Shown: in pieces, positions 15,785 to 24,627 of the stretch
How positions within the stretch are numbered: position 1 is the first letter of the stretch
Layout: every line of letters starts with the position of its first letter
Assembly (NCBI RefSeq): GCF_001437405.1
Contig: NZ_JQBY01000013.1
Coordinates: 1-64,000 of the forward strand
Length of the DNA stretch: 64,000 bases
Source: Pediococcus ethanolidurans
Lineage (GTDB): Bacteria > Bacillota > Bacilli > Lactobacillales > Lactobacillaceae
Direction of reading: 5' to 3'
Program-made: the position numbers and the translations under genes
The notes under the pieces: model-generated
Database searches by the model: none
What the model saw: only the letters and a program-made list of their open reading frames with translations
Told to the model about the DNA's origin: nothing

Positions 15785-17092
15785 CTAGTTGGTCAAAGCA
15801 CCACCATAAATCCAGCCAAGCATCTTTCCATTATAATAACAACGATAATACGGTGTTTTGATGCCTTCAATAATTCCTGTCATATCAACCTGAACAGCCT
15901 TACCAGCATATGATTTTCCAGAATATCTAAGCTTATAGCCATAGCTACTCTTAGGAATATGCGTAAAGAAATCGTGTCCTGGCACAGATTTAACCTTTTT
16001 AGTCATTGACTGACTGGTATACACAGTATTTAAATAGCGCACGTTAGTAAGTGCGCCACCATAAATCCAACCAATTAACTTACCATTTACATAACAGCGA
16101 TAATACGGCGTTTTAGTACCTGCTCGTTGTGCTTGATCATTAATCGTTACATTTTGCCCTCGATAGGTGGTTCCATAGTGTAATCGTTTTGTTGCGTATA
16201 CACTATACGTCAAATGATTGTAAAAATCGTTTTTTGGAGCCGTACTTACCTGCGCTACTTTATAAGTTGTTGTATAGGTAGCTACCTGGACAACCGCTGT
16301 CGAGTAAATCCAACCAATTAACTTACCATTGTAATAACAACGGTAGTATGGCGTTTTAGCTCCCTGTTTGACACCTTGATCATCAATGGTAATCGTCTTA
16401 CCCTTATAGGTCGTACCATAATGTTTTCGTTTAGAGCTGTAAGTACTTCCGGGAATGTGATTATAGAAATCGTGACCCGGTTTAAGCTTAACCTGCATCT
16501 TTAAATTCTTTTTGGTATATTTAACAGCTGTCCCATCAAGCAAATTATGTAAATTATAGCCCTTAATAATACTAATCAAGGATTTTGCATATGAAGGCGC
16601 AGTTGCATAACGGCCCGTTAGATAATTTGCGGCCGCTTCTGGAGTGGAGGCATTCTCTTTCCATGTACCTTTATAATAAGAATGATTCCAATTCAAGCCA
16701 TTACGCAATACACTACCATTATCGTCCAACGAAGCCTTAACGTTAGGATACTTTCGAAAAGCCGCATTAATATAGTAAAGTTTTCCGCCTGGGGTATACT
16801 CAGCTGTCCGCATTGTAACTGACTTACCCTTATATGTACCTTTGATCCCAAAATAATTATTGCCTTGAACGGCTAATTGACTTTGCCCCCAAGCACTTTC
16901 ACAAGCTGCTTGTGCCATCATCAATGAACCATATAAATTATACTTGGCTGAAACACTTTTTACATCAGGCGTTAACCGCGAAATAAACGCCTGGGGTGAG
17001 TCAGCGTGAACTGTTTGTGGACGTAATCCCAAAACAGTTACTGTTGAAAGTAATATTAAAAATGAAACAAATGTTATCCATCGTTTATACAT
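15785..17092 (-). CDS. Secreted GH73 endo-beta-N-acetylglucosaminidase with three GW/SH3-like repeats
   Basis: A 435-residue autolysin. Residues 1-30 are a signal peptide (WITFVSFLILLSTVTVLGL, cut after VHA). Residues 33-185 are a glucosaminidase domain with the catalytic glutamate in AQAACESAWGQS and NNYFGIKG. Three repeats of about 80 residues follow (about 200-275, 280-350 and 360-435), each ending in TPYYRCY-NGK-GWIY. Such GW modules bind teichoic acids, so the enzyme should stay non-covalently on the wall and cut glycan during separation or turnover. The gene is monocistronic, with GGGGGAAG before the ATG and two terminators behind. Confidence 0.92.
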   Translation of the reverse strand: MYKRWITFVSFLILLSTVTVLGLRPQTVHADSPQAFISRLTPDVKSVSAKYNLYGSLMMAQAACESAWGQSQLAVQGNNYFGIKGTYKGKSVTMRTAEYTPGGKLYYINAAFRKYPNVKASLDDNGSVLRNGLNWNHSYYKGTWKENASTPEAAANYLTGRYATAPSYAKSLISIIKGYNLHNLLDGTAVKYTKKNLKMQVKLKPGHDFYNHIPGSTYSSKRKHYGTTYKGKTITIDDQGVKQGAKTPYYRCYYNGKLIGWIYSTAVVQVATYTTTYKVAQVSTAPKNDFYNHLTYSVYATKRLHYGTTYRGQNVTINDQAQRAGTKTPYYRCYVNGKLIGWIYGGALTNVRYLNTVYTSQSMTKKVKSVPGHDFFTHIPKSSYGYKLRYSGKSYAGKAVQVDMTGIIEGIKTPYYRCYYNGKMLGWIYGGALTN

Positions 17093-17284
17093 ACTGCTTC
17101 CCCCGTATCTTAGTCATCTTACGTATAAGTATATAACTTAATTTTTTAAAATTTAATGGCTTTAATTGTTTTGAAATATTCACGAATTATGTTTATCCAG
17201 TGAATCGCTTCAAATCAAGCTTTTTCAACCTTCTTCAAATGATTGTAACTAAAACTTAATAATTAAAAATTCTGTTTTTATACA

Positions 17285-17312
17285 AAAAGAGTGTGGAATA
17301 ACCACACTCTTA
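17285..17312 (-). terminator. Terminator of glmS
   Basis: AGAGTGTGG pairs with CCACACTCT around a 5-base loop. On the minus strand it ends in TTTTT. Confidence 0.85.
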
Positions 17313-17390
17313 GACTAGTTTAGTTTTTTTCTGATTTTTTTAAATGAGATAATTGTTTGAGAAATTCAAGTTAAATTTATTAAACGAAAC

Positions 17391-17497
17391 GTGCTAAAAG
17401 CAATTTTTTCAGCTTAATTCAACTTGTCCAACGATTTAAATAGTGAGTCATTGAATAAGTCGTGTTAATGCTCAAAAATCATTCGTCTTTTTAGCAC
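17391..17497. repeat. Long imperfect palindrome abutting the glmS 3' end
   Basis: GTGCTAAAAG (17391-17400) pairs with CTTTTTAGCAC (17487-17497). Inside are AACGATT and GTCATT and the string TAATGCTCAAAA. The opening GAAACGTG, the inner TAATGCTCAAAA and the closing ACTCT recur in the element beside murB (23589-23699), so both belong to one repeat family. Confidence 0.7.
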
Positions 17498-17502
17498 TCT
17501 TT

Positions 17503-19323
17503 TTATTCCACCGTTACACTCTTTGCTAAGTTTCTTGGCTGATCCACATCATAACCTCGTTCCAAACTTGCATAGTAAGCCAACAATTGTGCCGGCACCA
17601 CACTCATCAATGGCATCAACAACTCTGAAATTGTCGGAATCACAATGCGATCCTCTTTCTTTGCCAACGCTTCCGACACAATCGTCAAAACCTGGGCACC
17701 ACGTGACTTTACTTCTTGAATATTGCTTCGTGTATGTCCTGCCGTCTTAGCCTGCGTTATCAGCGCAATAACTGGCGTATGATCTTCAATCAACGCAATC
17801 GTTCCATGTTTTAACTCACCCGAAGCAAAGCCTTCCGCCTGGATATATGAAATCTCCTTAAGCTTCAGTGCCGCCTCTAATGCCACAAAATAATCGACGC
17901 CACGGCCAATATAAAAAGCATTGCGTGTTTTAGCCAAATCCTGATGGGCAATTTTTTTAAGTTTATCTTTTTCATCAACAATGGATTGAATTCCATTTGC
18001 TGCCAAACTCAATTCTCTGCGTACATCGAACTTTTGAGCAAATTCAATTTCTTTGACTTCACCCAACGCCTTAGCCACAACTGCTTCCACCGCAATCTGT
18101 GCTGTATAAGCTTTAGTTGAAGCCACCGCAATTTCTGGACCCGCATTCAATAACAATTGATAAGTTGCCTCACGATACAAAGTTGAATTTTCAACATTCG
18201 TAATCGTTAAACTTGGTGCATGCCATTCGTTATTCACACGTACCAAAACTTGACGACTATCTGCCGTCTCGCCACTTTGAGTCAAGAAAATAAAAAATGG
18301 ACGTTGTGATAACATTGGATCCGCATACGCAAATTCAGATGCAACAACCACTTCTGTAGGTATTTGAGTTAATTTTTCAAATAATTGTTTACCAACTAAT
18401 CCCGCATGATAACTTGTTCCTGCACCAACGATATACAAACGATCTGCGTGCTTCATCGCTGTCAATAATTCTGTAGAAATAGCCGGTTTATCTGTATTTT
18501 CCAGATAGGCTTTTTGAATGCGATGCAAAACAGCCGGTTGTTCATCAATTTCTTTTAACATGTAATACGGGTAAGCTCCCCGGTCTGTCTCCTTAGGATC
18601 AAGATCCACATGAAATGCTTCTCGTTGAACCTTTTTTCCTGCCTGATCGGTAATTTCAACTGTTTGTGGTGTTACCACAACCATTTCACCATCATGTAAT
18701 TCCAGAAAGTTCTTAGTCACATGTAGCATCGCCAGTGCATCACTACATACCACGTTAAAGTTTTTGCCTAGCCCAATCAATAATGGACTTTTGTTTTTAG
18801 CCACATATAACGTATCAGGTTGATCGCGATCCATTAATAAAAAGGCATAAGACGATCCTTTTAATAAGCTTAAAGTTTTTTTGAAGGCTTGCTTGGTATT
18901 CATATTTTCATGAACAACAAAATAATCGACCAATTGAACCACTACTTCAGTATCTGTTTGACTTACGAATTTAACATTATTTAAATACTGTGCTTTTAAT
19001 TCTTCATAATTTTCAATGACACCATTGTGAACTAAATAAAAACGATTATCTGTAGAAAATTGTGGATGGGCATTTTCAACGCTTGGTACACCATTCGTCG
19101 CCCACCTAGTATGTCCTATTCCAGTGGTTCCCTTAATTTGGGAAGTTATTTTACGTTTTAAATCTGCAATTTTTCCTCTAGTTTTAACCAAATGATCTTG
19201 TTTTTCACTATTATTTACATAAATTCCAGCTGAATCATAGCCACGATACTCTAATTTTTCTAATCCTGAAACTAAAATTTCAACTGTATCTGTTCTTCCT
19301 GTTACACCGACAATTCCACACAT
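17503..19323 (-). CDS. glmS: Glutamine--fructose-6-phosphate aminotransferase
   Basis: A 606-residue cytosolic enzyme making glucosamine-6-phosphate for peptidoglycan. The start MCGIVGV puts the glutaminase nucleophile Cys at position 2; the frame is open three codons further, but that Met-Cys is obligatory. EYRGYDSAGI and TRWATNG mark the glutaminase domain. Two SIS domains (GTSYHAG near 300, SQSGETADS near 350) bind the sugar, and the C-terminal DQPRNLAKSVTVE is conserved. It follows glmM behind a terminator, so it has its own promoter. No glmS ribozyme is visible upstream. Repeated TTGGTA motifs there may be regulator half-sites. Confidence 0.97.
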   Translation of the reverse strand: MCGIVGVTGRTDTVEILVSGLEKLEYRGYDSAGIYVNNSEKQDHLVKTRGKIADLKRKITSQIKGTTGIGHTRWATNGVPSVENAHPQFSTDNRFYLVHNGVIENYEELKAQYLNNVKFVSQTDTEVVVQLVDYFVVHENMNTKQAFKKTLSLLKGSSYAFLLMDRDQPDTLYVAKNKSPLLIGLGKNFNVVCSDALAMLHVTKNFLELHDGEMVVVTPQTVEITDQAGKKVQREAFHVDLDPKETDRGAYPYYMLKEIDEQPAVLHRIQKAYLENTDKPAISTELLTAMKHADRLYIVGAGTSYHAGLVGKQLFEKLTQIPTEVVVASEFAYADPMLSQRPFFIFLTQSGETADSRQVLVRVNNEWHAPSLTITNVENSTLYREATYQLLLNAGPEIAVASTKAYTAQIAVEAVVAKALGEVKEIEFAQKFDVRRELSLAANGIQSIVDEKDKLKKIAHQDLAKTRNAFYIGRGVDYFVALEAALKLKEISYIQAEGFASGELKHGTIALIEDHTPVIALITQAKTAGHTRSNIQEVKSRGAQVLTIVSEALAKKEDRIVIPTISELLMPLMSVVPAQLLAYYASLERGYDVDQPRNLAKSVTVE

Positions 19324-19350
19324 AGCTAACATCCTTTACAAATAAGTTAT

Positions 19351-19471
19351 AATTGGTATATATAGATATCAAAAATTGGTACGTTTGAAACATCTACTAA
19401 TTTATCCCTATTTATAAGGAATGTCAACATATTTTCTTATTTTGGTACTGTTTATTTAAATAATTGGTATA
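19351..19471. promoter_or_regulatory. glmS upstream region with four TTGGTA motifs
   Basis: (A/T)TTGGTA occurs with TTGG at 19353, 19376, 19442 and 19464. The motifs form two pairs spaced 23 and 22 bp, about two helical turns. On the glmS strand they read TACCAA(T/A). They recall half-sites of NagR-type GntR regulators, but no full palindrome is present. Confidence 0.4.
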
Positions 19472-19491
19472 ACTAAATAAAACGATAAATA

Positions 19492-19537
19492 AAATAACCG
19501 TTGTGATCAACATTCATTCTGATCGCAACGGTTATTT
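19492..19537 (-). terminator. Terminator of the cdaA-cdaR-glmM operon
   Basis: AAATAACCGTTG-GATCA pairs with TGATC-CAACGGTTATTT, 10 bases after the glmM stop on the minus strand. It is a strong stem of about 17 pairs. Confidence 0.85.
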
Positions 19538-19546
19538 AAACGGCTC

Positions 19547-20905
19547 TTAAATACCAACTTCTGTTTTTACAACTTCAACAATTCGATCAACATAAGCGGA
19601 AACTTCTTCCTTAGTTGCAGCTTCAGCCATTACCCGTAATAAATCTTCTGTTCCACTAGGACGAACAAGTACGCGTCCCTCACCATTCATTTCAGTTTCA
19701 ACAGTTTTAATAATTGCTTTAACTTTTTCATTATTTAAAGCTGCTTTTTTGTCTTGTACTTTTACGTTAACTAACTTTTGTGGATAAGTCTTCACTTCTG
19801 AAGCTAATTCGGATAATTTCTTACCTGTCTGTTTAACAATGTGCATTAATTGTAAAGCCGTTAACATTCCGTCACCTGTGGTATTAAAATCAAGAAAGAC
19901 CACATGGCCAGATTGTTCGCCACCCACGTTATACCCATTCTTTAACATTTCTTCAACAACGTAGCGGTCACCAACTTGAGTTTGTACAGAATGCAGATCA
20001 TTTGCTTCCAATGCTTTATACAAACCAAGATTACTCATAACAGTTGTAACGACCGTATCTTTCTTTAAGCGACCACGTTTGCTAAGATATTTACCACAAA
20101 TATACATAATTTTGTCGCCATCAACGATGTTGCCCTTTTCGTCAACTGCGATACAACGATCGCCATCCCCGTCAAAGGCCACACCAAGATCAGCACCTTC
20201 TTCCACAACAAACTTTTGTAATTGTTCTGGGTGTGTTGAGCCTACATTGGCATTAATATTTAAACCATTTGGCGATGTTGCCATCGTATCAAAATCAGTT
20301 TTTAAGTCAGCAAAAATTTGGGACACAAAACCACTAGTTGCGCCATTAGCAGAATCAACACAGATGTGTAGTCCTTCCAAATCATCTGGAATAGTTTGTT
20401 CCAAGAATTGAGTATATTTTAATGCTCCTTCTGGATAATCGTTTTCAGTTCCCAAACCTTCTGCAGATGGTCGTGGTAATTCATCTGTTTCTTTATCCAA
20501 AAGAACTTCAATTTCACCTTCAAGTTCATCCGAAAGTTTGTAACCATCTGAACCAAAGAATTTAATTCCATTATCCTGAACGGGATTATGTGAAGCCGTG
20601 ATCATTACACCAGCATCAGCTTCTTGTTTACGAACCAAATAGGCAACTCCGGGAGTTGTGACCACACCCATATTCAAAACTTCAATCCCCACAGACAAAA
20701 GTCCAGAGATTAATGCAGATTCTAGTAATTGTCCTGAAATACGAGTATCGCGAGAAACCAGTACCCGTGGTTGTTCATTTTTATTTTCAGCATGTTGTGT
20801 TAAAACATAACCACCAGTTCTTCCGAGTTGAAAAGCCATCTCAGGAGTTAAACTTTCGTTTGCGATTCCTCGTACACCATCTGTTCCAAAATATTTTAAT
20901 GCCAT
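19547..20905 (-). CDS. glmM: Phosphoglucosamine mutase
   Basis: A 452-residue enzyme converting glucosamine-6-P to glucosamine-1-P. It has the active-site serine in [12 protein letters not shown] (Ser105), the magnesium site DGDGDR, the sugar-binding GEQSGH and the phosphate-binding [12 protein letters not shown]. The frame is open four codons earlier, but GAGGAAAATC places the start at ATG 20905 ([10 protein letters not shown]). It is the third gene of the conserved cdaA-cdaR-glmM operon, in which CdaA activity is known to be modulated by GlmM and CdaR. Confidence 0.97.
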   Translation of the reverse strand: MALKYFGTDGVRGIANESLTPEMAFQLGRTGGYVLTQHAENKNEQPRVLVSRDTRISGQLLESALISGLLSVGIEVLNMGVVTTPGVAYLVRKQEADAGVMITASHNPVQDNGIKFFGSDGYKLSDELEGEIEVLLDKETDELPRPSAEGLGTENDYPEGALKYTQFLEQTIPDDLEGLHICVDSANGATSGFVSQIFADLKTDFDTMATSPNGLNINANVGSTHPEQLQKFVVEEGADLGVAFDGDGDRCIAVDEKGNIVDGDKIMYICGKYLSKRGRLKKDTVVTTVMSNLGLYKALEANDLHSVQTQVGDRYVVEEMLKNGYNVGGEQSGHVVFLDFNTTGDGMLTALQLMHIVKQTGKKLSELASEVKTYPQKLVNVKVQDKKAALNNEKVKAIIKTVETEMNGEGRVLVRPSGTEDLLRVMAEAATKEEVSAYVDRIVEVVKTEVGI

Positions 20906-20939
20906 GATTTTCCTCATTCCTATTTTTTAAAAATTTTAA

Positions 20940-21815
20940 TTAACTATTTTTAGAGCTTGAACTACTTGATGAGCTCGAAGATTTTGAACTAGACGAACTT
21001 GATGATTTCGTCGAGCTTGATGAACTTGAACTCGTTGTCTTTTGATTATCAGTCTGTGCACTTGTTGATTCATTGCTACTTGAACTACTACTTGACGAAG
21101 AAGAACTCGTTGATTTTTGAACCGGAACGGTTACACTAACCGTTTGAGGACTCAAAATAACGTTAACCGTATCGCCCTGATTATCCAGTGCTTGTAATAA
21201 GACTTGACTTGTAACATCTTGTTTTGTGTTATTTGGTAAATTAACCTTTGCAACCACTTGTGTAATACGATTAATTTCGGTCACAGAACCTGTTGCCGAA
21301 ACTGTTTGAGAACGCAAAATGGCTGCTTTGCTTTCATACCCCTTAGCAATTGCATCTTGATTAACTTCCGGTTGAATGGCAAACGTCTTTGTTCGCCGAT
21401 TAGCAATCGTAACATTGATGCTTTCAGGCTCAAAGCTGTACGAAAGTTCTTTGTTAAGGCCCTCTTCTTTAATACGGACCTTATGTTTACCAAGACCTAA
21501 TTTACGCAATGAAACATATGCTTTAAAGTTTTGCGTATTGGTAGTTGTCGTCACCAGTGCACTAGGCCCGGTAATTTTAATTTTGACTTTTGACGGGTAG
21601 CCACTTACTAAATACTTACTACTGTTTACATCCAATTCAAGTGGTACAGTAAGTGTTTTTGATTTGTTGGCCATTAATGCAGTGTCACTAGAGTTTCCGC
21701 CAGTAGACACATTGCCAGAATTCATACGATCTGATTTAACATACGTAAACAGCAGAATAGCTAAAACCAAAGCTAAAATTCGGTAAACCCAACGTTCTTT
21801 CCAAAAGCTTTTCAT
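20940..21815 (-). CDS. cdaR: CdaA regulatory protein CdaR (YbbR domains) with serine-rich tail
   Basis: A 291-residue protein with one N-terminal membrane anchor (VYRILALVLAILLFTYV, residues 10-26) and extracytoplasmic YbbR domains over about 40-235. The last 55 residues are almost pure serine with scattered Lys and Thr. CdaR binds CdaA and tunes c-di-AMP synthesis. The Ser tail uses mixed codons (AGT, AGC, TCA, TCG, TCT), so it is maintained as protein rather than as a DNA slippage tract. It may span or bind the wall (inference). The start overlaps the cdaA stop by four bases. Confidence 0.92.
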   Translation of the reverse strand: MKSFWKERWVYRILALVLAILLFTYVKSDRMNSGNVSTGGNSSDTALMANKSKTLTVPLELDVNSSKYLVSGYPSKVKIKITGPSALVTTTTNTQNFKAYVSLRKLGLGKHKVRIKEEGLNKELSYSFEPESINVTIANRRTKTFAIQPEVNQDAIAKGYESKAAILRSQTVSATGSVTEINRITQVVAKVNLPNNTKQDVTSQVLLQALDNQGDTVNVILSPQTVSVTVPVQKSTSSSSSSSSSSSNESTSAQTDNQKTTSSSSSSSTKSSSSSSSKSSSSSSSSSSKNS

Positions 21816-22663
21816 TTCTTTGGACCTCCTTTAAAGAAGGAAGTAACACCCTCCAAGAAGTCTTGAATAATATTATGATTTTCTGGTACTTCATCACTAA
21901 GGAATTGATCGCGGAAATAACGTAAGTAATCTTCTTGCGTCATATTACGCAACAATTCATTATCTTTAGTGATGGACACTTCACCAGTTTCTTCAGAAAC
22001 CACAACCGTGACGGCATCAGTTACCTCACTGATTCCAACCGCTGCACGATGTCTTGTTCCTAGTTCTTTAGGAATCATGGTGCTTTGTGACAAAGGCAGG
22101 TAAGCCGCCGCGACGGCTATTTTATTATCTTTAATAATTACTGCCCCATCATGTAATGGTGTATTTGGAATGAAAATATTAATCAACAATTCACCGGTAA
22201 TATCTGCATCTAGTGCAATTCCAGTTTCAATATAATCTTCCAAACCAGTATCCATTTGAATAGTAATAAGTGCCCCAATTCGGCGTTTGGACATGTATTG
22301 AATTGCCTTATCCAAGCCCTCAATCATATGTGTCTCTGCTTCATTTTGTGTCTTGTTTTTGACAAACATTGAGCCACGACCCAAATGCTCCAAGCCACGA
22401 CGAATTTCGGGTTGAAAAATGACCACCATGGCAATAACGCCCCAGTTGATCACTTGATCCATAATCCACGAAACAGTACTTAACCCAAGCAGAACACTTA
22501 CCACTTTAATCAGAATAATTACAATTATTCCACGAAAAAGTTGAACGGCTTTTGTCCCCCGCAACAACATGATCAATTCATAAATGACGAACCAAACCAC
22601 AAGGATGTCGATTAGGTTCATAAAATTATGTAAAGTAATCAGTCGATCCCAAGCAAAATTCAT
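21812..22663 (-). CDS. cdaA: Diadenylate cyclase CdaA
   Basis: A 283-residue enzyme making c-di-AMP from two ATP. Three N-terminal membrane helices (to about residue 80) are followed by a DAC domain with the catalytic DGAVIIKDN and the ATP-binding GTRHRAAVGISE. It heads the cdaA-cdaR-glmM operon and overlaps cdaR by ATGA. c-di-AMP controls potassium and osmolyte transport and wall homeostasis in Firmicutes. The start MNFAWDRL follows GGAGGAAAA. Confidence 0.96.
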   Translation of the reverse strand: MNFAWDRLITLHNFMNLIDILVVWFVIYELIMLLRGTKAVQLFRGIIVIILIKVVSVLLGLSTVSWIMDQVINWGVIAMVVIFQPEIRRGLEHLGRGSMFVKNKTQNEAETHMIEGLDKAIQYMSKRRIGALITIQMDTGLEDYIETGIALDADITGELLINIFIPNTPLHDGAVIIKDNKIAVAAAYLPLSQSTMIPKELGTRHRAAVGISEVTDAVTVVVSEETGEVSITKDNELLRNMTQEDYLRYFRDQFLSDEVPENHNIIQDFLEGVTSFFKGGPKK

Positions 22664-22793
22664 TTATTTTTCCTCCAAACCAATACAAAAATAATTATAG
22701 CACAGAGCACCTTAATAAAAACTTCGTAATCCAGTCATTTTATAGCAAAATATTCGTTTGATCTGCTACAATTAAATTAGCGAGGAAAACACT

Positions 22794-23438
22794 ATGACAA
22801 CAAAGACAAAATGGATCATTCGACTTTGCTATGGCCTGGGATTACTTTACATTGCACTATTTGTGCACCCACCATATCATTTTTTACTTCTTAATACATT
22901 TTTAGCCTATATACCAATTGAAATTGCTTTTCATGTTGGTGAAAAACGGCCAAAAAATTCACTAGTTTTTTGGTTGACCATTTTAGTTTGGCTGCTTTTT
23001 TATCCAAACGCACCATACTTACTTACAGATCTTTTTCACCTTAGTCTTTTGCATCCCTATGGCAACACTGGATTGATCAGATTGTCCATCTCAATGTGGA
23101 TTTATTATATCTATATGTTACTGGCAGTTATTCCCAGTGTTATGCTTGGTATGTGGAGTATGACTCAAGTCACGCGATCAATTGTGAAAAGATATCATAT
23201 CCACCATAAAATTGTCGAAATGGGAATTGTTGGCATCTTCACTACCTTATCCTCAATCGGGATTTTCATTGGCAGATTTTTACGGTTGCACACCATTTAC
23301 CTGTTAATTAGCCCCGAATGGGTTTTAAAACCCATTTTTAACATGTGGTCGTTACAAATGTTGGCATTCGTTATTTTAATGACGCTCCTTCAAAGTACAA
23401 TCTATGTTGTCTTACGGGTCATTCGAAATACTAATTAA
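22794..23438 (+). CDS. DUF1361 family membrane protein
   Basis: A 214-residue integral membrane protein with six or seven helices. It has the DUF1361 hallmarks: WLLFYPNAPYLLTDLFHL in the third helix region, then WIYYIYML and GIFIGRFLRLH. Its function is unknown. It is divergent from cdaA and is followed by a terminator, so it is expressed alone. Confidence 0.88.
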   Translation: MTTKTKWIIRLCYGLGLLYIALFVHPPYHFLLLNTFLAYIPIEIAFHVGEKRPKNSLVFWLTILVWLLFYPNAPYLLTDLFHLSLLHPYGNTGLIRLSISMWIYYIYMLLAVIPSVMLGMWSMTQVTRSIVKRYHIHHKIVEMGIVGIFTTLSSIGIFIGRFLRLHTIYLLISPEWVLKPIFNMWSLQMLAFVILMTLLQSTIYVVLRVIRNTN

Positions 23439-23449
23439 AAAATATAAAT

Positions 23450-23487
23450 AAAGAGGTCGGAAATTAATTTTTCCCGAGACCTCTTTT
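23450..23487 (+). terminator. Terminator of the DUF1361 gene
   Basis: AAAGAGGTC (23450-23458) pairs with GACCTCTTT (23478-23486), followed by T residues. Confidence 0.8.
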
Positions 23488-23513
23488 AATTTGCTTAAAT
23501 TTATGGATTAAAT

Positions 23514-23567
23514 GTGTTTAACTGGGAGCTTCCGGCAACGATTCCTAACCTGAATCATTCTTTGCCT
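23514..23567. repeat. Truncated copy of the murB-type palindromic repeat
   Basis: GTGTTTAA, GGGAGCTT and ACGATTCCTAACC, then GAATCATTC match the left half of the full element at 23589-23699 in the same order. It forms only a small hairpin, GGCAA...TTGCC. Confidence 0.6.
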
Positions 23568-23588
23568 TTTTACGTTTATAGCCGAAAC

Positions 23589-23699
23589 GTGTTTAAAAGG
23601 GCAGCTTTTTCCGCTTAGCTACGGTGATTAAACGATTCCTAACCCGAATCATTCAACCACCTAGGCTAATGCTCAAAAGCTAAACGCCCTTTTAAACAC
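23589..23699. repeat. Long palindromic repeat abutting the murB 3' end
   Basis: The outer arms GTGTTTAAAAGGGC (23589-23602) and GCCCTTTTAAACAC (23686-23699) are perfect. Inner pairs include AGCTTTT/AAAAGCT, GCTTAGC/GGCTAATGC (imperfect) and GGTGATT-AACGATTC against GAATCATT-AACCACC. The element ends one base before the murB stop codon, as the glmS element ends beside glmS. Confidence 0.8.
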
Positions 23700-23700
23700 T

Positions 23701-24600
23701 CTACTTTTCTCCAATTATCCTAACCTCAGTCTGCAAATGCACACCGAACTTTTCGAAAACCGTCTCCTGCACATGATGGATCACATTCAAATAATCCGTT
23801 GCCGTCGCACCACCCACGTTAATAATGAAACCCGCATGTTTTCTTGAAACCTGTGCACCACCAATCTGAAATCCCTGAAGCCCCGACTCGTGAATCAACT
23901 TACCCGTAAAATAACCCGTCGGTCGCTTAAACACACTCCCACACGACGGATACTCCAACGGTTGCTTTGAAGCCCTCAATCGATTTAACTCGTCCATCCG
24001 AGCCCGAATCTTACCCGCATTTCCGGGTTGCAAATTGAATGTTGCTGACAACACGATATCATCATAATCCTGAATGCTACTGTGACGATAGCCGAAATCT
24101 AGCTCGTGGTTTGTCAACGTTCGAATTTCTCCCTGTCGCGTTAAAATCTGTACCTTACTAACCACTTCACTAATTTCGCCACCATATGCACCCGCGTTCA
24201 TGAAAACAGCACCACCAACACTACCTGGGATTCCGGCCGCAAATTCAACTCCCGTCAAACTAGCTTGATAAGCCACTTCAGTTGTTTCAATCAGCGCTGC
24301 ACCAGCTTCTGCAGTAACTTGATTTCCAGAAACCTGAATTTCTTTCATTTTAGTCAAAATGACTGTTAAACCACGAATACCGCCATCGCGGACAATCAAA
24401 TTGCTAGCATTGCCCACCACCGTTAAGGCCATGTCCTGTTGATCAGCCCAGCTTAATAACTGACTAACCTGATCAACAGTTTTAGGAAACGCTAAATAAT
24501 CAGCAGGTCCGCCAGTTTTGGTATTTGTATATTTCGACAGTGGCTCGTGTTCTAATATTTGAATGTCTGGAAATGTTTCGGTTATCGTTTGCAAAATCAT
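23701..24600 (-). CDS. murB: UDP-N-acetylenolpyruvoylglucosamine reductase
   Basis: A 299-residue FAD enzyme reducing UDP-GlcNAc-enolpyruvate to UDP-MurNAc. The FAD domain has [10 protein letters not shown] (about 26-35) and [33 protein letters not shown] binds FAD (quoted as GIPGSVGG and NAGAYGGE), [10 protein letters not shown] contains the catalytic serine region and [12 protein letters not shown] the C-terminal motif. It is the short type (type IIa length). It lies downstream of an oxidoreductase gene on the same strand, with a 27-base gap. Confidence 0.97.
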   Translation of the reverse strand: MILQTITETFPDIQILEHEPLSKYTNTKTGGPADYLAFPKTVDQVSQLLSWADQQDMALTVVGNASNLIVRDGGIRGLTVILTKMKEIQVSGNQVTAEAGAALIETTEVAYQASLTGVEFAAGIPGSVGGAVFMNAGAYGGEISEVVSKVQILTRQGEIRTLTNHELDFGYRHSSIQDYDDIVLSATFNLQPGNAGKIRARMDELNRLRASKQPLEYPSCGSVFKRPTGYFTGKLIHESGLQGFQIGGAQVSRKHAGFIINVGGATATDYLNVIHHVQETVFEKFGVHLQTEVRIIGEK

Positions 24601-24627
24601 CTGAGTCCTTTCAATTACAATTAATTT

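Larger units (their letters stand above)
17093..17502. other. Intergenic region: hydrolase promoter side, glmS terminator and long palindrome
   Basis: No gene is seen. The part next to the hydrolase start has a likely -10 TATACT near 17130 (minus strand). A terminator lies at 17285-17312 and a 107-bp palindromic element at 17391-17497 ends six bases from the glmS stop. Confidence 0.6.

Noticed and set aside
19324-19546. glmS ribozyme
   Set aside because: The leader is only about 170 bases after the glmM terminator and is AT-rich. I see none of the conserved core pairings of the ribozyme.
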